From Parachryseolinea silvisoli (lineage in GTDB: Bacteria > Bacteroidota > Bacteroidia > Cytophagales > Cyclobacteriaceae): a stretch of DNA of 64,000 bases. A program made the translations under genes and the position numbers. The notes beneath the pieces are model-generated. The model worked only from the letters and a program-made list of their open reading frames with translations. It was not told the origin of the DNA and made no database searches. The stretch's first letter is position 1. The number at the start of each line of letters is the position of its first letter. Positions 54,737 to 64,000 of this stretch are shown here, piece after piece. Location: assembly GCF_021190955.1 (NCBI RefSeq), contig NZ_JAIOAO010000001.1, positions 2,108,001-2,172,000 of the forward strand, given 5' to 3'.

Positions 54737-54766
54737 GCCCTTGTCCAACCGACAAGGGCTTTTTTA
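54737..54766 (+). terminator. Rho-independent terminator
   Basis: GCCCTTGTC and GACAAGGGC enclose the loop CAACC and are followed by TTTTTT. It ends the run that closes with aroE. The rest of the gap to uvrB (about 180 bp) shows nothing certain. Confidence 0.93.
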
Positions 54767-54947
54767 TGCACCCTTACAGCGACAATTAGTCATCCATAAG
54801 CCTTGTCAAAGCCATAGGCTCACCTCCCTAAAGCCCTGCCGGTTCTAAAGCACAGCCCCATGGCGCAAGTGTGTCCACACAATGAAACTATTTCTCTTCC
54901 AATGCGATTAAGAACAAAGGGATTTTCAGAAAACATTAACTTCCGGC

Positions 54948-56972
54948 ATGGATTTCAAACTCACCAGTCAATATGTGCCCACCGGCGATCAGCCGGGGGC
55001 AATCAAGCAGTTGGTTAAAGGCGTAAACGAAGGCGAGGCACATCAGACCCTCCTCGGCGTGACGGGATCTGGTAAGACGTTTACGATGGCGAATGTCATT
55101 GCCCAAACCAACCGGCCCACGCTGGTGCTGAGCCACAACAAAACACTGGCGGCACAGTTGTACGGCGAGTTCAAGCAGTTCTTTCCGGAGAACGCCGTAG
55201 AGTACTTCATTTCCTATTACGATTATTATCAGCCCGAGGCGTTCATTCCTTCGTCCAATGTGTATATCGAAAAAGATCTTTCCATTAATGAAGAGATCGA
55301 GAAACTGCGCCTGAGCGCAACGTCGGCGCTACTTACCGGCCGGCGGGATGTAATTGTGGTGGCGTCCGTGTCGTGCATTTACGGTATCGGTAACCCGGAC
55401 GAGTTTGGAAAGAACGTCATCAAGCTCAAAGCAGGCGAAGTCATCGCACGTAATAAATTGCTGTTTGGTCTTGTCGACATTTTATACCACCGCACCGAGG
55501 CCGAGTTTAAACGGGGCACCTTCCGCGTGAAGGGCGACACGGTGGACGTATTCCTGGCGTATGCCGATTATGCCATCCGCGTCTACTTCTGGGGTGACGA
55601 GATCGAATCGATCCAGCGCATCGATCCCGATACCGGTAAAAAGTTATCCGACGAATCAGTCGTTACCATCTTCCCCGCCAACCTGTTCGTTACCGGCAAG
55701 TCCGTACTGCACCAGGCCATGCGCGAGATACAAGACGACATGGTGGCACAGGTAAAGCTATTTGAAACGGACACACGCTTTCTCGAGTCCAAGCGCTTGA
55801 AAGAACGTACCGAATTCGACCTCGAAATGATGCGCGAGCTCGGCTACTGCTCGGGCATCGAAAACTACTCGCGTTACTTCGACCGCCGCGCCCCGGGGGC
55901 ACGCCCCTTCTGTCTCATCGATTATTTCCCGGATGATTTTCTGATGGTCATTGACGAAAGTCACGTAACCGTGCCGCAGGTTCGCGCCATGTGGGGCGGT
56001 GACCGGTCGCGCAAAGTAAACCTCGTAGACTATGGCTTCCGCCTGCCGTCAGCGCTCGACAACCGGCCCCTGACGTTTAACGAATTTGAGGCACTCATGA
56101 ACCAGGTGGTGTACGTCAGTGCGACACCCGCCGAATATGAGCTGCGCAAGTCCGAAGGCGTGGTGGTCGAACAGATCATTCGTCCCACGGGCCTGCTCGA
56201 TCCGGAGATTGACGTCCGCCCGAGTAAGAACCAGATCGACGACCTCCTGGAAGAGATTGATGAGCGCGTGAAAAAAAACGAGCGTGTACTGGTGACGACG
56301 CTGACCAAACGCATGGCCGAGGAGTTGACCAAATACATGGATCGCGTCGGCATCAAGTGTCGCTATATCCACTCCGAAGTACACACGCTCGAGCGCGTAG
56401 AGCTGCTGCGCGAGCTGCGCCTGGGAGTATATGACGTACTCGTTGGCGTCAACCTGCTGCGGGAAGGTCTTGACCTGCCAGAGGTGTCACTCGTGGCCAT
56501 TCTGGATGCCGACAAAGAAGGCTTTCTGCGAAACCAGCGCTCGCTGGTACAGACCATCGGTCGTGCCGCGCGGAACGCCGGTGGCCGCGTGATTATGTAT
56601 GCCGATAAAGTTACGGAGTCCATGCAGCTTGCCATTGAAGAGACAAATCGTCGCCGCTTGAAACAGCAGGAGTACAACAAGATCCACGGCATTGTGCCGA
56701 CAACAGTGATCAAGTCAAAAGAGGCCATCCTTGGACAAACCAAAGTAGCAGACTCGAAAAAGTCTACGCGGAACTACTACGTGGAGGAAGAGGAAGCAAC
56801 ATTGGCAGCAGACCCCGTAGTAGCATACCTCAGCAAAGATGAGTTGACGAAGATGGCCGACCGTACGCGCAAAGCCATGGAGAAAGCGGCAAAAGAGCTC
56901 GAGTTCATCGAAGCTGCCAAGCTACGCGACGAGTATATGGCCATTCAAAAACTGCTGGAAGACAAAAAGTAA
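54948..56972 (+). CDS. uvrB: Excinuclease ABC subunit UvrB
   Basis: 674 residues, the normal length. Walker A is [14 protein letters not shown] near residue 40. The beta-hairpin with aromatics ([19 protein letters not shown]) follows. Motif II is DESHVTV. The helicase C-lobe has [39 protein letters not shown] and QTIGRAARN. The C-terminal UVR motif is [20 protein letters not shown]. It loads at damage with UvrA and recruits UvrC. Monocistronic, convergent with nadB. Confidence 0.98.
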   Translation: MDFKLTSQYVPTGDQPGAIKQLVKGVNEGEAHQTLLGVTGSGKTFTMANVIAQTNRPTLVLSHNKTLAAQLYGEFKQFFPENAVEYFISYYDYYQPEAFIPSSNVYIEKDLSINEEIEKLRLSATSALLTGRRDVIVVASVSCIYGIGNPDEFGKNVIKLKAGEVIARNKLLFGLVDILYHRTEAEFKRGTFRVKGDTVDVFLAYADYAIRVYFWGDEIESIQRIDPDTGKKLSDESVVTIFPANLFVTGKSVLHQAMREIQDDMVAQVKLFETDTRFLESKRLKERTEFDLEMMRELGYCSGIENYSRYFDRRAPGARPFCLIDYFPDDFLMVIDESHVTVPQVRAMWGGDRSRKVNLVDYGFRLPSALDNRPLTFNEFEALMNQVVYVSATPAEYELRKSEGVVVEQIIRPTGLLDPEIDVRPSKNQIDDLLEEIDERVKKNERVLVTTLTKRMAEELTKYMDRVGIKCRYIHSEVHTLERVELLRELRLGVYDVLVGVNLLREGLDLPEVSLVAILDADKEGFLRNQRSLVQTIGRAARNAGGRVIMYADKVTESMQLAIEETNRRRLKQQEYNKIHGIVPTTVIKSKEAILGQTKVADSKKSTRNYYVEEEEATLAADPVVAYLSKDELTKMADRTRKAMEKAAKELEFIEAAKLRDEYMAIQKLLEDKK

Positions 56973-56982
56973 AAAATACATC

Positions 56983-57049
56983 TGGCGCGAGTCTTAGCCC
57001 GTCTCGGGCGGAGACTCGTGCCTACCGTGGTGGCAGTCTCCAGACTGCC
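56983..57049. repeat. REP-like palindromic element, copy 2, with second hairpin
   Basis: TGGCGCGAGTCT (56983 on) pairs with AGACTCGTGCC. Inside is a nested stem GCCCG-TCT-CGGGC. A second hairpin GGCAGTCT-CC-AGACTGCC follows at 57032-57049. The left arm is identical to copy 1 at 6665. It lies between the converging uvrB and nadB, where it may also terminate transcription. Confidence 0.75.
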
Positions 57050-57060
57050 GAGGAAAATAA

Positions 57061-58629
57061 TCAAGCCTCCAAATCCATATTATAAAACCCACCCCGGTTC
57101 TCCTTCCGCTCCTGCGATTGCTTGGTGATCAGAAACCCAATCGTGATCAAATTACGCAGCTCGCACAACTGCGGCGACAACACAGCTTTCTCATAGAGCA
57201 GTTCCGTCTCATGATAGAGAATATCAAGCCGCTTCCGCGCGCGCTCCAACCGCACGTTCGAGCGTACAATCGCTACATAATCGCTCATCAGGTCGCGCAG
57301 CTCCTTGCGTGTGTGGGTAATCAGAATCTGCTCGCGCGGAACGATCGTACCCTCGGCATTCCACTCCGGAATGCTTTCGCGCATCGGTATCTCATCCAGC
57401 TTCTCTGACACATCCAGAAAACAACGGTGCGCATACACCAACGCTTCCAACAGCGAATTAGAGGCCAATCGATTCGCACCGTGCAGGCCGGTGCACGAGC
57501 ACTCGCCGCAGGCGTACAAATTCGTAATGGACGTACGACCAAAGAGATCTACTTCTATACCACCGCAGAGGTAGTGCGCCGCCGGCACCACCGGTATCAT
57601 CTGCCGGGTGATGTCGATGCCCTTCGCCAAACACTTTTCATAAATGTTGGGAAAGTGCGTCATAAAATCATCCATGGAAAAATGCGTGCAATCCAGGTAC
57701 ACAAACTCATCGCCGCGGGTGATCAGCTCGTGGTCGATGGCTTTGGCGACAATGTCGCGTGAGGCCATCTCGCCCCGGTCGTCGTATTTGAACATAAACC
57801 GCTCACCGTCTTTGGTGCGCAGGTATGCTCCGTGGCCGCGCGTTGCTTCGGTGATGAGGAAGGACGGGTTTTCATCCTGCGCATAAAATGCGGTGGGATG
57901 GAACTGCACAAACTCCATATCCTTCACCTTGGCCATGGCGCGGTACGCCATCGCGATGCCGTCGCCGGTGGCAATGATCGGGTTCGTGGTAGTGCGGTAT
58001 ATTTGGCCGGCACCTCCCGTGGCAAGCAGCGTAACCTTGGATACATATTTCTCGACGCGGGCTGTGCGCTGGTCCATAACATAGGCGCCATAGCACGCGA
58101 TGCCCGGCTCGGGCTGTGAGATCTTGTGACTGAAATGGTGCTCCGTGATCAGGTCGATCGAGAAGTGGTGCGACAGCAGCGTAATGTTGGGTTGCTGCGC
58201 CACGGCACGCAGCAGGCCTTGTTCGATCTGCCAGCCGGTAATGTCCTTGAAGTGTATAATGCGATTGACCGTGTGTCCGCCTTCGCGCCCGAGGGACAGG
58301 TTGCCTGAAGCATCCTGATCAAACTCGATGCCCCACTGCATGATTTCTTCCAGGCGATCCGGACCCTCTCTTACAACCATCTCCACCACCTCGCGATTGC
58401 TGAGACCGTCGCCGGCACGCATGGTATCTTCAATGTGTTTTTCAAACGAGTCTGTCAGCTCGTCGAGCACCACGGCGATGCCGCCCTGGGCGTACTTGGT
58501 ATTCGACTCACTGTCGTCGGCTTTGGTTATGACGGTTATGCTTTGCTGGGGAAAACGCTGGGCGGTTTTGATAGCAAAAGACAATCCGGCAATGCCGGAG
58601 CCGATAATGAGTACGTCCGTTTTAGGCAT
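57061..58629 (-). CDS. nadB: L-aspartate oxidase
   Basis: 522 residues. The FAD motif is DVLIIGSGIAGLSFAIKTAQ, followed by NTKYAQGGIAVVLDELTDS, GREGGHTVNRIIHF, FVQFHPTAF and the catalytic-region ARGHGAYL-like TRGHGAYLRT. The last part, GECSCTGLHGANRLASNSLL, is the usual C-terminal FAD contact. It oxidises aspartate to iminoaspartate for NAD synthesis. Its start codon is 2 bp past the nadA stop, so the two are one operon. Confidence 0.97.
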   Translation of the reverse strand: MPKTDVLIIGSGIAGLSFAIKTAQRFPQQSITVITKADDSESNTKYAQGGIAVVLDELTDSFEKHIEDTMRAGDGLSNREVVEMVVREGPDRLEEIMQWGIEFDQDASGNLSLGREGGHTVNRIIHFKDITGWQIEQGLLRAVAQQPNITLLSHHFSIDLITEHHFSHKISQPEPGIACYGAYVMDQRTARVEKYVSKVTLLATGGAGQIYRTTTNPIIATGDGIAMAYRAMAKVKDMEFVQFHPTAFYAQDENPSFLITEATRGHGAYLRTKDGERFMFKYDDRGEMASRDIVAKAIDHELITRGDEFVYLDCTHFSMDDFMTHFPNIYEKCLAKGIDITRQMIPVVPAAHYLCGGIEVDLFGRTSITNLYACGECSCTGLHGANRLASNSLLEALVYAHRCFLDVSEKLDEIPMRESIPEWNAEGTIVPREQILITHTRKELRDLMSDYVAIVRSNVRLERARKRLDILYHETELLYEKAVLSPQLCELRNLITIGFLITKQSQERKENRGGFYNMDLEA

Positions 58630-58631
58630 GG

Positions 58632-59642
58632 TTAGCTTTTAGAGATTTCGAGCATGCGCTGGATGGGCACCAGCGCCTTCAGCCGGATGTCTTCCGGCAC
58701 GTGTATTTCGGGCAGCTCGTATTTCAGGCAGAGGTAAAGTTTCTCCAGGGTATTCATGCGCATGAACGCACACTCGCTGCACGCGCAGGTGTTATCCTCA
58801 TGGCTAGGCGCAGGGATCAGGCCCTTGCCCGGCACTTCCTTCGCCATCTGGTGCAGTATGCCCGCTTCCGTGGCGATGATAAATTCCTGTGCAGCGTCGT
58901 TCTTCACAAAGTTGATCATGCCGGTGGTCGACCCGATATAGTGGGCCACCTTCAGAATGTGCTCTTCCGACTCGGGGTGCGCTACAATGCGCGCGTTGGG
59001 ATGTTGCTTGGCGAGGTCCAGCAGCTTGTCGATGGCGAACGCCTCGTGCACGATGCAGGCACCTTCCCACAACAACATGTCGCGGCCCGTCTTCTTGATG
59101 AGGTAGCGGCCCAGGTTTTTGTCGGGCGCGAAGATGACGGGGGTATCTTTTGGAATGGAGTTGACGATCTTCTCCGCGTTGGCCGAGGTACAGATGATAT
59201 CGCTCATGGCCTTGATCTCGGCAGAGCAGTTGATATACGTCACCACGACGTGGTCGGGGTGTTGCTCGCGAAAAGCGCGAAATGCATGGGGCTCTGCCGA
59301 CTCGGCCAGGGAGCAGCCCGCATTCAAATCGGGCAGTACTACTTTCTTGTTGGGGTTCAGAATCTTGGCCGTCTCACCCATAAAATGCACACCGGCAAAG
59401 ACAATCAGATCTGCCTGCGTGGCCGCAGCCTTCTGCGAAAGCCCAAGACTGTCGCCTACATAGTCTGCAATGTCCTGAATGGCGCCCTCCTGGTAGTAGT
59501 GGGCCAGGATCACAGCATTCTTTTCCTTGCGCAGGCGGTTTATCTCCGCTACGACGTCCACATCCTTTCCTACGGGAATATTCAGAAATCCCTTTTTCGG
59601 AAGCGCCTCAACCACGGCTGCGGGTAGTGTCTCTGTTATCAT
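58632..59642 (-). CDS. nadA: Quinolinate synthase
   Basis: 336 residues. The 4Fe-4S ligands fit Cys110 (LNAGCSLAE), Cys196 (EGACIVHE) and the last Cys of the CACSEC group near 286-291. Conserved motifs are [20 protein letters not shown] and [17 protein letters not shown]. It condenses iminoaspartate with dihydroxyacetone phosphate to quinolinate. First gene of the nadA-nadB operon. Confidence 0.97.
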   Translation of the reverse strand: MITETLPAAVVEALPKKGFLNIPVGKDVDVVAEINRLRKEKNAVILAHYYQEGAIQDIADYVGDSLGLSQKAAATQADLIVFAGVHFMGETAKILNPNKKVVLPDLNAGCSLAESAEPHAFRAFREQHPDHVVVTYINCSAEIKAMSDIICTSANAEKIVNSIPKDTPVIFAPDKNLGRYLIKKTGRDMLLWEGACIVHEAFAIDKLLDLAKQHPNARIVAHPESEEHILKVAHYIGSTTGMINFVKNDAAQEFIIATEAGILHQMAKEVPGKGLIPAPSHEDNTCACSECAFMRMNTLEKLYLCLKYELPEIHVPEDIRLKALVPIQRMLEISKS

Positions 59643-59702
59643 TTCGATTGTGTGAATAGTACGCGAAATTAATGTTTAAAGAATTATGGCGGGAATAATC
59701 CG

Positions 59703-60842
59703 TCACGAGCGGTTTGAATTTAATCGTTCCAACACACTGTCGGTGTGTTCGCCCAGCGCCGGCGGGGCCGTAATGTGAATGGTGCTACGGTCTACAAACG
59801 ATAGCATGGCGGCTACATTCCGCACGCCGGCCAGCGTTCCCTCCCGCAGAAGCAATTCCTGTGCCGCGGGCACTTCAAAGACCTGCCGCAGCGTGTGAAT
59901 GAATCCGGCAGGGATCTTCCATTGATTTATCTGCATCATCAGTGCCTGCGCTGTACGCAAGCCTATTTGTGCCTGCAAAACAGAATTTAAGGTCAAACGG
60001 TTCTGCACGCGTGCGGTATTGTCACGGTAACGCGCATCATCCGCCAGCACAGCAATGTCCAGCACCTGGCAGAGGTCGCGAAACTGCCGGTCGCTGCCCA
60101 CAGCCACCAAAATCTCTTCGCCGTCGGCCGTCTTATACACATCGCCGTACGGTGCAATATTGGGATGTGCCGAGCCCTGCTTTTGCGGCAGCTTGCCCGC
60201 CACCAGCCAGTTGGTCGCCTGATTTACCAGCGACGACACAGCCGCCTGCCACAACGATACTTCTACCAGCGCACCCTGCCCGGTGCGATACCGGTTCAAC
60301 AATGCCAACAGCAATCCTTCTTTGAGATGATGCGCGGCCAGCACGTCAACAAGGGCTACCGGCATCTTGAGCGACGGCCCGCCGGGCTCACCATTCATGT
60401 ACATAAAGCCTGCCTCGGCCTGCAGTACAGCGTCGTAGCCTACACGCAGGTCGGTGGCGCCGTAGCCGGTGATCTGGCCGTAGAGCAATCGCGGATAGCG
60501 CTGAGACAAGGTGGTATAATCCACCCCGAGCTTTTCAGCATCGCCGGGTTTGTAGCTGGCAATGACGATGTCCGCTTCGCGCAGAAGGTCGTCGGCCACC
60601 TGCCGGTCGCGGGGCTGTGTCAGGTCGAGCGCGACAGATTGCTTGCCCCAGTTGGCAGAGCAGAAGTAAGCGGAACGGTCGTCGGTTACTTCGCCCGCAG
60701 CTTTCCAGGTGCGGGTCACGTCACCGCCCTGGCGGGGGTTTTCGACTTTCACGACGGTGGCGCCCAGCTCGGCAAAAAATTGACCCACGCTGGGGCCTGC
60801 CAGCACAGAGGCCAGCTCGACGATCTTTAAATCCTGAAACAT
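59703..60842 (-). CDS. CaiB/BaiF family CoA-transferase
   Basis: 379 residues, a class III CoA-transferase. The start (LKIVELASVLAGPSVGQFFA with LGATVVKVE) is the family opening. The catalytic Asp is likely in MPVALVDVLAAHH near residue 165. RLLYGQITGYGATDLR is also typical. It moves CoA between a carboxylic-acid CoA thioester and an acceptor acid. No matching acyl-CoA gene is nearby, so the substrate is unknown. It ends 61 bp before the nadA start region. Confidence 0.93.
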   Translation of the reverse strand: MFQDLKIVELASVLAGPSVGQFFAELGATVVKVENPRQGGDVTRTWKAAGEVTDDRSAYFCSANWGKQSVALDLTQPRDRQVADDLLREADIVIASYKPGDAEKLGVDYTTLSQRYPRLLYGQITGYGATDLRVGYDAVLQAEAGFMYMNGEPGGPSLKMPVALVDVLAAHHLKEGLLLALLNRYRTGQGALVEVSLWQAAVSSLVNQATNWLVAGKLPQKQGSAHPNIAPYGDVYKTADGEEILVAVGSDRQFRDLCQVLDIAVLADDARYRDNTARVQNRLTLNSVLQAQIGLRTAQALMMQINQWKIPAGFIHTLRQVFEVPAAQELLLREGTLAGVRNVAAMLSFVDRSTIHITAPPALGEHTDSVLERLNSNRS

Positions 60843-60929
60843 ACGTTTGAGTGCTCCATTTTGTATCCAAAAGTCCCACTTATTGGCGAATTCTAAATCA
60901 TTTGTAGCATTTTTGTGTTTTCCAAAAGC

Positions 60930-62189
60930 ATGACCACGTCCATGAAAAAGCTCTTTGCCGTCGCGCCATTGCTGGTTGCCCTGGCCGCCTGTACGCCGCC
61001 GTCACACCCGCCTGCTACGCTCAAGACTGGCGCCTGGCGCGCAACGCTCGCGCTGCAAGGTCAGCAGTTGCCCTTTAACTTCGAGGTAGTAAGCGACAAG
61101 ACTGGAGGCGTCGACGCCTATCTGCGCAACGCCGACGAGCGCTTACTGCTGGACGAAATCACCGTTGCGAACGACTCCGTCGACATCGCCCTCCACATCT
61201 TCGATGCCAACATCAAAGCCCGCATCGTAGGCGACACGCTGCGCGGCGAATTCATCAAGAACTACGACAAGAACTCTCGCGTACCGTTCGTGGCTGTCCA
61301 TGGACAGACGCATCGTTTTGAGAAAGGCAAAGACCCCGGCAACGTGCCCGACTTTAGCGGCAAGTATAGTGTCACGTTTGTAAACGACGCCGACACGACC
61401 CGCGCGGTAGGTATATTTCACCAGCAAGGCGATAGTGCCACCGGCACCTTCCTCACACCCACGGGCGACTACCGCTACCTGGAAGGCAACGTGGCCGACG
61501 GCCAGCTCCAGCTCAGCACCTTTGACGGTAACCACGCCTATATCTTCCGCGCCACGAAGAAAGAAGACGGCACGCTAAACGGCGAGTATATTTCCGGTAA
61601 GACATGGAAGGAACGCTGGGAAGCGCAGAAGAACGAGCAGGCCGCACTGCCTGATCCCGAGTCGCTCACCTTCCTGAAACCGGGCTATGAAAAAATTGAA
61701 TTCAGTTTCCCCGACGTGAATGGCAAGAAGATCAGCCTCAACGACGAGAAGTATAAAAACAAGGTCGTCATTCTACAAATGTTTGGCACCTGGTGTCCAA
61801 ACTGCATGGACGAGACAAAATTCCTGGTGCCGTGGTATAACGAAAATCATCCGCGCGGCGTGGAGATTATCGGCCTGGCGTATGAGCGCAAGCCCGATTT
61901 TGAATATGCCAGCAATCGCGTCAAGAAGATGATTGCGAAGTATGATGTCAAATACGATTTTGCCATTGCCGGTACAAACGATAAGGTCAAGGCGGCCGAA
62001 ACGCTCCCGATGCTGAATAAGGTCGTGGCGTTTCCGACGACGATCTTTATCGGCCGCGACGGCAAGGTTAAGAAGATCCACACCGGCTATGCCGGACCCG
62101 GCACGGGCGTTTACTATGAGCAAGGCATTCAGAAGTTTAATGAAACCGTGAATGAACTTTTGCGCGAGAATTTGACTTCTTCCAGGTAA
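60930..62189 (+). CDS. TlpA-like thioredoxin-fold lipoprotein
   Basis: 419 residues from the ATG at 60930 (the ATG at 60942 is also possible). The signal peptide ends in the lipobox LVALAAC. The N-terminal 230 residues are strand-rich with no recognised family; Bacteroidota proteins of this type often have such a domain before TlpA. The C-terminal domain has the redox motif [13 protein letters not shown] and the cis-Pro region [14 protein letters not shown]. It reduces disulfides in the periplasm. Monocistronic, with mnmA 32 bp downstream. Confidence 0.9.
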   Translation: MTTSMKKLFAVAPLLVALAACTPPSHPPATLKTGAWRATLALQGQQLPFNFEVVSDKTGGVDAYLRNADERLLLDEITVANDSVDIALHIFDANIKARIVGDTLRGEFIKNYDKNSRVPFVAVHGQTHRFEKGKDPGNVPDFSGKYSVTFVNDADTTRAVGIFHQQGDSATGTFLTPTGDYRYLEGNVADGQLQLSTFDGNHAYIFRATKKEDGTLNGEYISGKTWKERWEAQKNEQAALPDPESLTFLKPGYEKIEFSFPDVNGKKISLNDEKYKNKVVILQMFGTWCPNCMDETKFLVPWYNENHPRGVEIIGLAYERKPDFEYASNRVKKMIAKYDVKYDFAIAGTNDKVKAAETLPMLNKVVAFPTTIFIGRDGKVKKIHTGYAGPGTGVYYEQGIQKFNETVNELLRENLTSSR

Positions 62190-62221
62190 TAGTCCTTTCG
62201 GGGACGTATCCTTTTATTTCC

Positions 62222-63400
62222 ATGAAAAAGCGTGTTGTTGTCGGTTTATCAGGTGGGGTAGATTCCAGTGTTGCCGCGTATTTGCTTCTGCAGCAGGGAT
62301 ACGAGGTGATTGGCATGTTCATGAAGAACTGGCATGACGACTCCGTCACGATCAGTGACGAGTGCCCCTGGATTGACGACAGCAACGACGCTATGATCGT
62401 GGCGCAGCATCTCGGCATTCCGTTTCAGGCCATCGACCTGAGCGAGCAATACAAGGCCCGCATCGTGGACTATATGTTCAACGAATACCAGCGCGGCCGC
62501 ACCCCCAACCCGGACGTGCTTTGCAACCGCGAGATCAAGTTCGACGTATTCCTGAACGCGGCCCTCAAGCTCGGCGCCGATTTTGTAGCCACCGGCCACT
62601 ACTGCCGGCGCGGTGTGACCGAAGCAAACGGCCGAACAACGTACCAGTTACTGGCCGGGAAGGATCCGAACAAAGATCAAAGCTATTTCCTGTGTCAGTT
62701 GACGCAGGAACAACTGTCGCGCTCGCTCTTCCCCATCGGAGAGCTGCTGAAGCCCGAAGTGCGTGCGATCGCAAAAGAAGCAGGTCTGGTAACGGCCGAT
62801 AAGAAAGACTCACAAGGCCTGTGCTTTGTCGGCAAGGTCCACCTGCCCGAATTCCTGCAACAACGACTGGGCCCCAAAAAGGGCAAAGTGGTCAATATAC
62901 CGGCGGAGGCTACCTCCTTCCGGAATGGCTATGCGCACGACAACCTCGTGGCCCTGACCACGCCGTATGCCATGGCGCCCGAAGCCGGCAACGTGGTGGG
63001 CGATCACAACGGTGCGCATTATTATACCATTGGTCAGCGTAAGGGTCTTAACATCGGCGGCTTTCCCGAGCCCTTGTTTGTCATCGGCACCGACACCGAT
63101 AAAAATATTATCTATACCGGTATGGGCGAAGATCACCCGGGTCTATACCGCCAGGGGCTCTTTGTACCCAATGCCGACGAGCACTGGATCCGTCCCGACC
63201 TGCAACTGTCCGTAGGCGAATCGCGCGACTATAGGGCACGTATACGCTATCGCCAACCCCTGGTGAAGTGTACCCTGCACAAACGCCCGGAAGGCTTGTA
63301 TGTTATTTTTGAAAATCCAACAAAAAGCATAACGCCGGGTCAATTTGTAGCTTGGTATGAAGACGAAGAGCTGATCGGCTCGGGTGTCATCAACGCATAA
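62222..63400 (+). CDS. mnmA: tRNA-specific 2-thiouridylase MnmA
   Basis: 392 residues. The PP-loop is [15 protein letters not shown]. The two catalytic Cys are Cys101 (VLCNREIKF) and about Cys201 (SQGLCFVGK). The family features CPWIDDSND and FVATGHYC are kept, with a C-terminal beta-barrel ([11 protein letters not shown]). It makes the 2-thio group on U34 of tRNA-Lys, -Glu and -Gln. The leader to 62222 contains a small hairpin (GTCC/GGAC) that may be the terminator of the preceding gene. Confidence 0.97.
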   Translation: MKKRVVVGLSGGVDSSVAAYLLLQQGYEVIGMFMKNWHDDSVTISDECPWIDDSNDAMIVAQHLGIPFQAIDLSEQYKARIVDYMFNEYQRGRTPNPDVLCNREIKFDVFLNAALKLGADFVATGHYCRRGVTEANGRTTYQLLAGKDPNKDQSYFLCQLTQEQLSRSLFPIGELLKPEVRAIAKEAGLVTADKKDSQGLCFVGKVHLPEFLQQRLGPKKGKVVNIPAEATSFRNGYAHDNLVALTTPYAMAPEAGNVVGDHNGAHYYTIGQRKGLNIGGFPEPLFVIGTDTDKNIIYTGMGEDHPGLYRQGLFVPNADEHWIRPDLQLSVGESRDYRARIRYRQPLVKCTLHKRPEGLYVIFENPTKSITPGQFVAWYEDEELIGSGVINA

Positions 63401-63427
63401 TCCTCCCGTGAGTGGTCTGCAAATATT

Positions 63428-63564
63428 GTTTAGGAGTAGAAAACGCCTAAACGAAAAGATGCTATGGAGGGTTGCGCCATTGAGCGATCTACTGGAAAAC
63501 CGTGAGGGTTGCCTCCCCCTTTCGGGTAATATTTTTATATAATTGCTACATTTTCGTGTAGCAA
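63428..63564. promoter_or_regulatory. Intergenic hairpins between mnmA and the beta-barrel gene
   Basis: GTTTAGG/CCTAAAC (63428-63434 and 63446-63452) can fold but lacks a T-run. TTGCTACA/TGTAGCAA (63543-63550 and 63557-63564) forms a second stem with loop TTTTCG. Their role is unknown; one may end the mnmA transcript. Confidence 0.35.
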
Positions 63565-63618
63565 GCCTCTCTTTGTTGGCACGTTTTTCTAATTTCGCAG
63601 TGAAACAAAACTCACTTT

Positions 63619-64000
63619 ATGAAAAAAGAAACTCGTTTACTGGCACTACTGGCCATGTTGGTAGCTTCCTTCTCGTACCAGGGAGCCAGCGCACAAGCAG
63701 AACTTGACAAAGGCAACCTCCTCCTAAATGCAGGTGTTGGCTTCGGCTATTATTATGCCGGTGGCGTATCATTAAACATAAATGCAGAATATTCGGTTAC
63801 TCCTGAACTCGGGATTGGTGGTTACTTTGCTTACACCCACTGGGAGAATGACTGGGGCTATGCTGGCAACCGCTACGATATCGGTTATAATTTCATTGAT
63901 ATCGGCGCACGTGCCTCGTACCACTTCGCGAAGCTCTTTGGTGTGAAGAACCCCAATTTCGACCCTTATGCTGGTGCATTCCTGGGCTTTGTGACCTCTA
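63619..64000 (+). CDS. Outer-membrane beta-barrel protein (5' part, runs off the window)
   Basis: 127 complete codons are visible. A signal peptide (LLALLAMLVASFSYQGASAQ) is followed by alternating aromatic strands: NLLLNAGVGFGYYYAGG, INAEYSVTPELGIGGYFAYT, IGARASYHFAKL. This is the pattern of a small OmpA/OprF-type porin-like barrel. The closing strands lie outside the window, so its size is unknown. Confidence 0.8.
   Translation, partial: MKKETRLLALLAMLVASFSYQGASAQAELDKGNLLLNAGVGFGYYYAGGVSLNINAEYSVTPELGIGGYFAYTHWENDWGYAGNRYDIGYNFIDIGARASYHFAKLFGVKNPNFDPYAGAFLGFVTS

Overview
The window looks like chromosomal DNA from a Bacteroidota bacterium, most likely of the Cytophagales type. This is inferred from a SusC/SusD pair, several promoters of the Bacteroidota form TTTG / TAnnTTTG, many outer-membrane lipoproteins with the lipobox at the first Cys, a PadR plus prefix-domain permease pair, an M57 metalloprotease and a phosphosulfolactate synthase homologue. 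No CRISPR array, rRNA, intact prophage or complete insertion sequence is visible. One tRNA gene, tRNA-Arg(CCT), is present.

Layout. 1-6.7 kb: the 5' part of a PadR-linked ABC permease, an SMI1/KNR4 protein, a CBM9-like/serine beta-lactamase fusion, a lipoprotein of unknown function and an astacin-like protease. 6.9-11.6 kb: a SusC/SusD nutrient-uptake operon with a clear promoter and terminator. 11.6-24.7 kb: small stress and regulatory units (aldo/keto reductase with AraC, TPR-LuxR membrane regulator, universal stress protein, SDR with AraC, RidA-like, Crp-like, SNF2 helicase, YdeI-like, beta-barrel). 24.8-33.6 kb: a secreted M57-CBM6 protease, then a tripartite RND efflux operon read from an AraC gene through a degenerate SDR-like protein to adaptor, pump and TolC-type channel. 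33.6-39.4 kb: DinB, SDR, MarR, VOC, reductase-like, HxlR and Gfo/Idh/MocA genes, with gene remnants at 37.3-37.8 kb. 39.4-42.0 kb: a decayed stretch with IS3-type transposase and AraC remnants, a polysaccharide deacetylase, an orphan gene, and two copies of the terminator that follows the tRNA-Arg gene.

42.2-54.7 kb is more ordered. After a small membrane protein and hflX comes a co-directional run: glycosyltransferase, rfbC-type epimerase, Wza-like exporter, Wzc-like tyrosine autokinase, PHP-type phosphatase and sugar epimerase. It continues into a TPR protein, phosphosulfolactate synthase, DUF368/PopT-type transporter and aroE. The first half is an exopolysaccharide export module. The second half joins cell-envelope lipid functions (sulfonate precursor, polyprenyl-phosphate recycling) to core metabolism. 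54.9-64 kb is housekeeping: uvrB, nadA-nadB, a CoA-transferase, a TlpA-like thioredoxin lipoprotein, mnmA and a truncated beta-barrel gene.

The signals judged most worth checking are: a perfect 10-13-10 palindrome built into the promoter of the VOC gene next to a MarR gene; the duplicated tRNA-Arg terminator bracketing about 2 kb; a REP-like palindrome family in two intergenic sites; a catalytically dead SDR-like protein in the RND operon; and the TPR-comA-popT-aroE arrangement beside the capsule genes. No clearly new multi-gene defence or enzymatic system was found. All family names come from reading the translated sequence, not from a database search.
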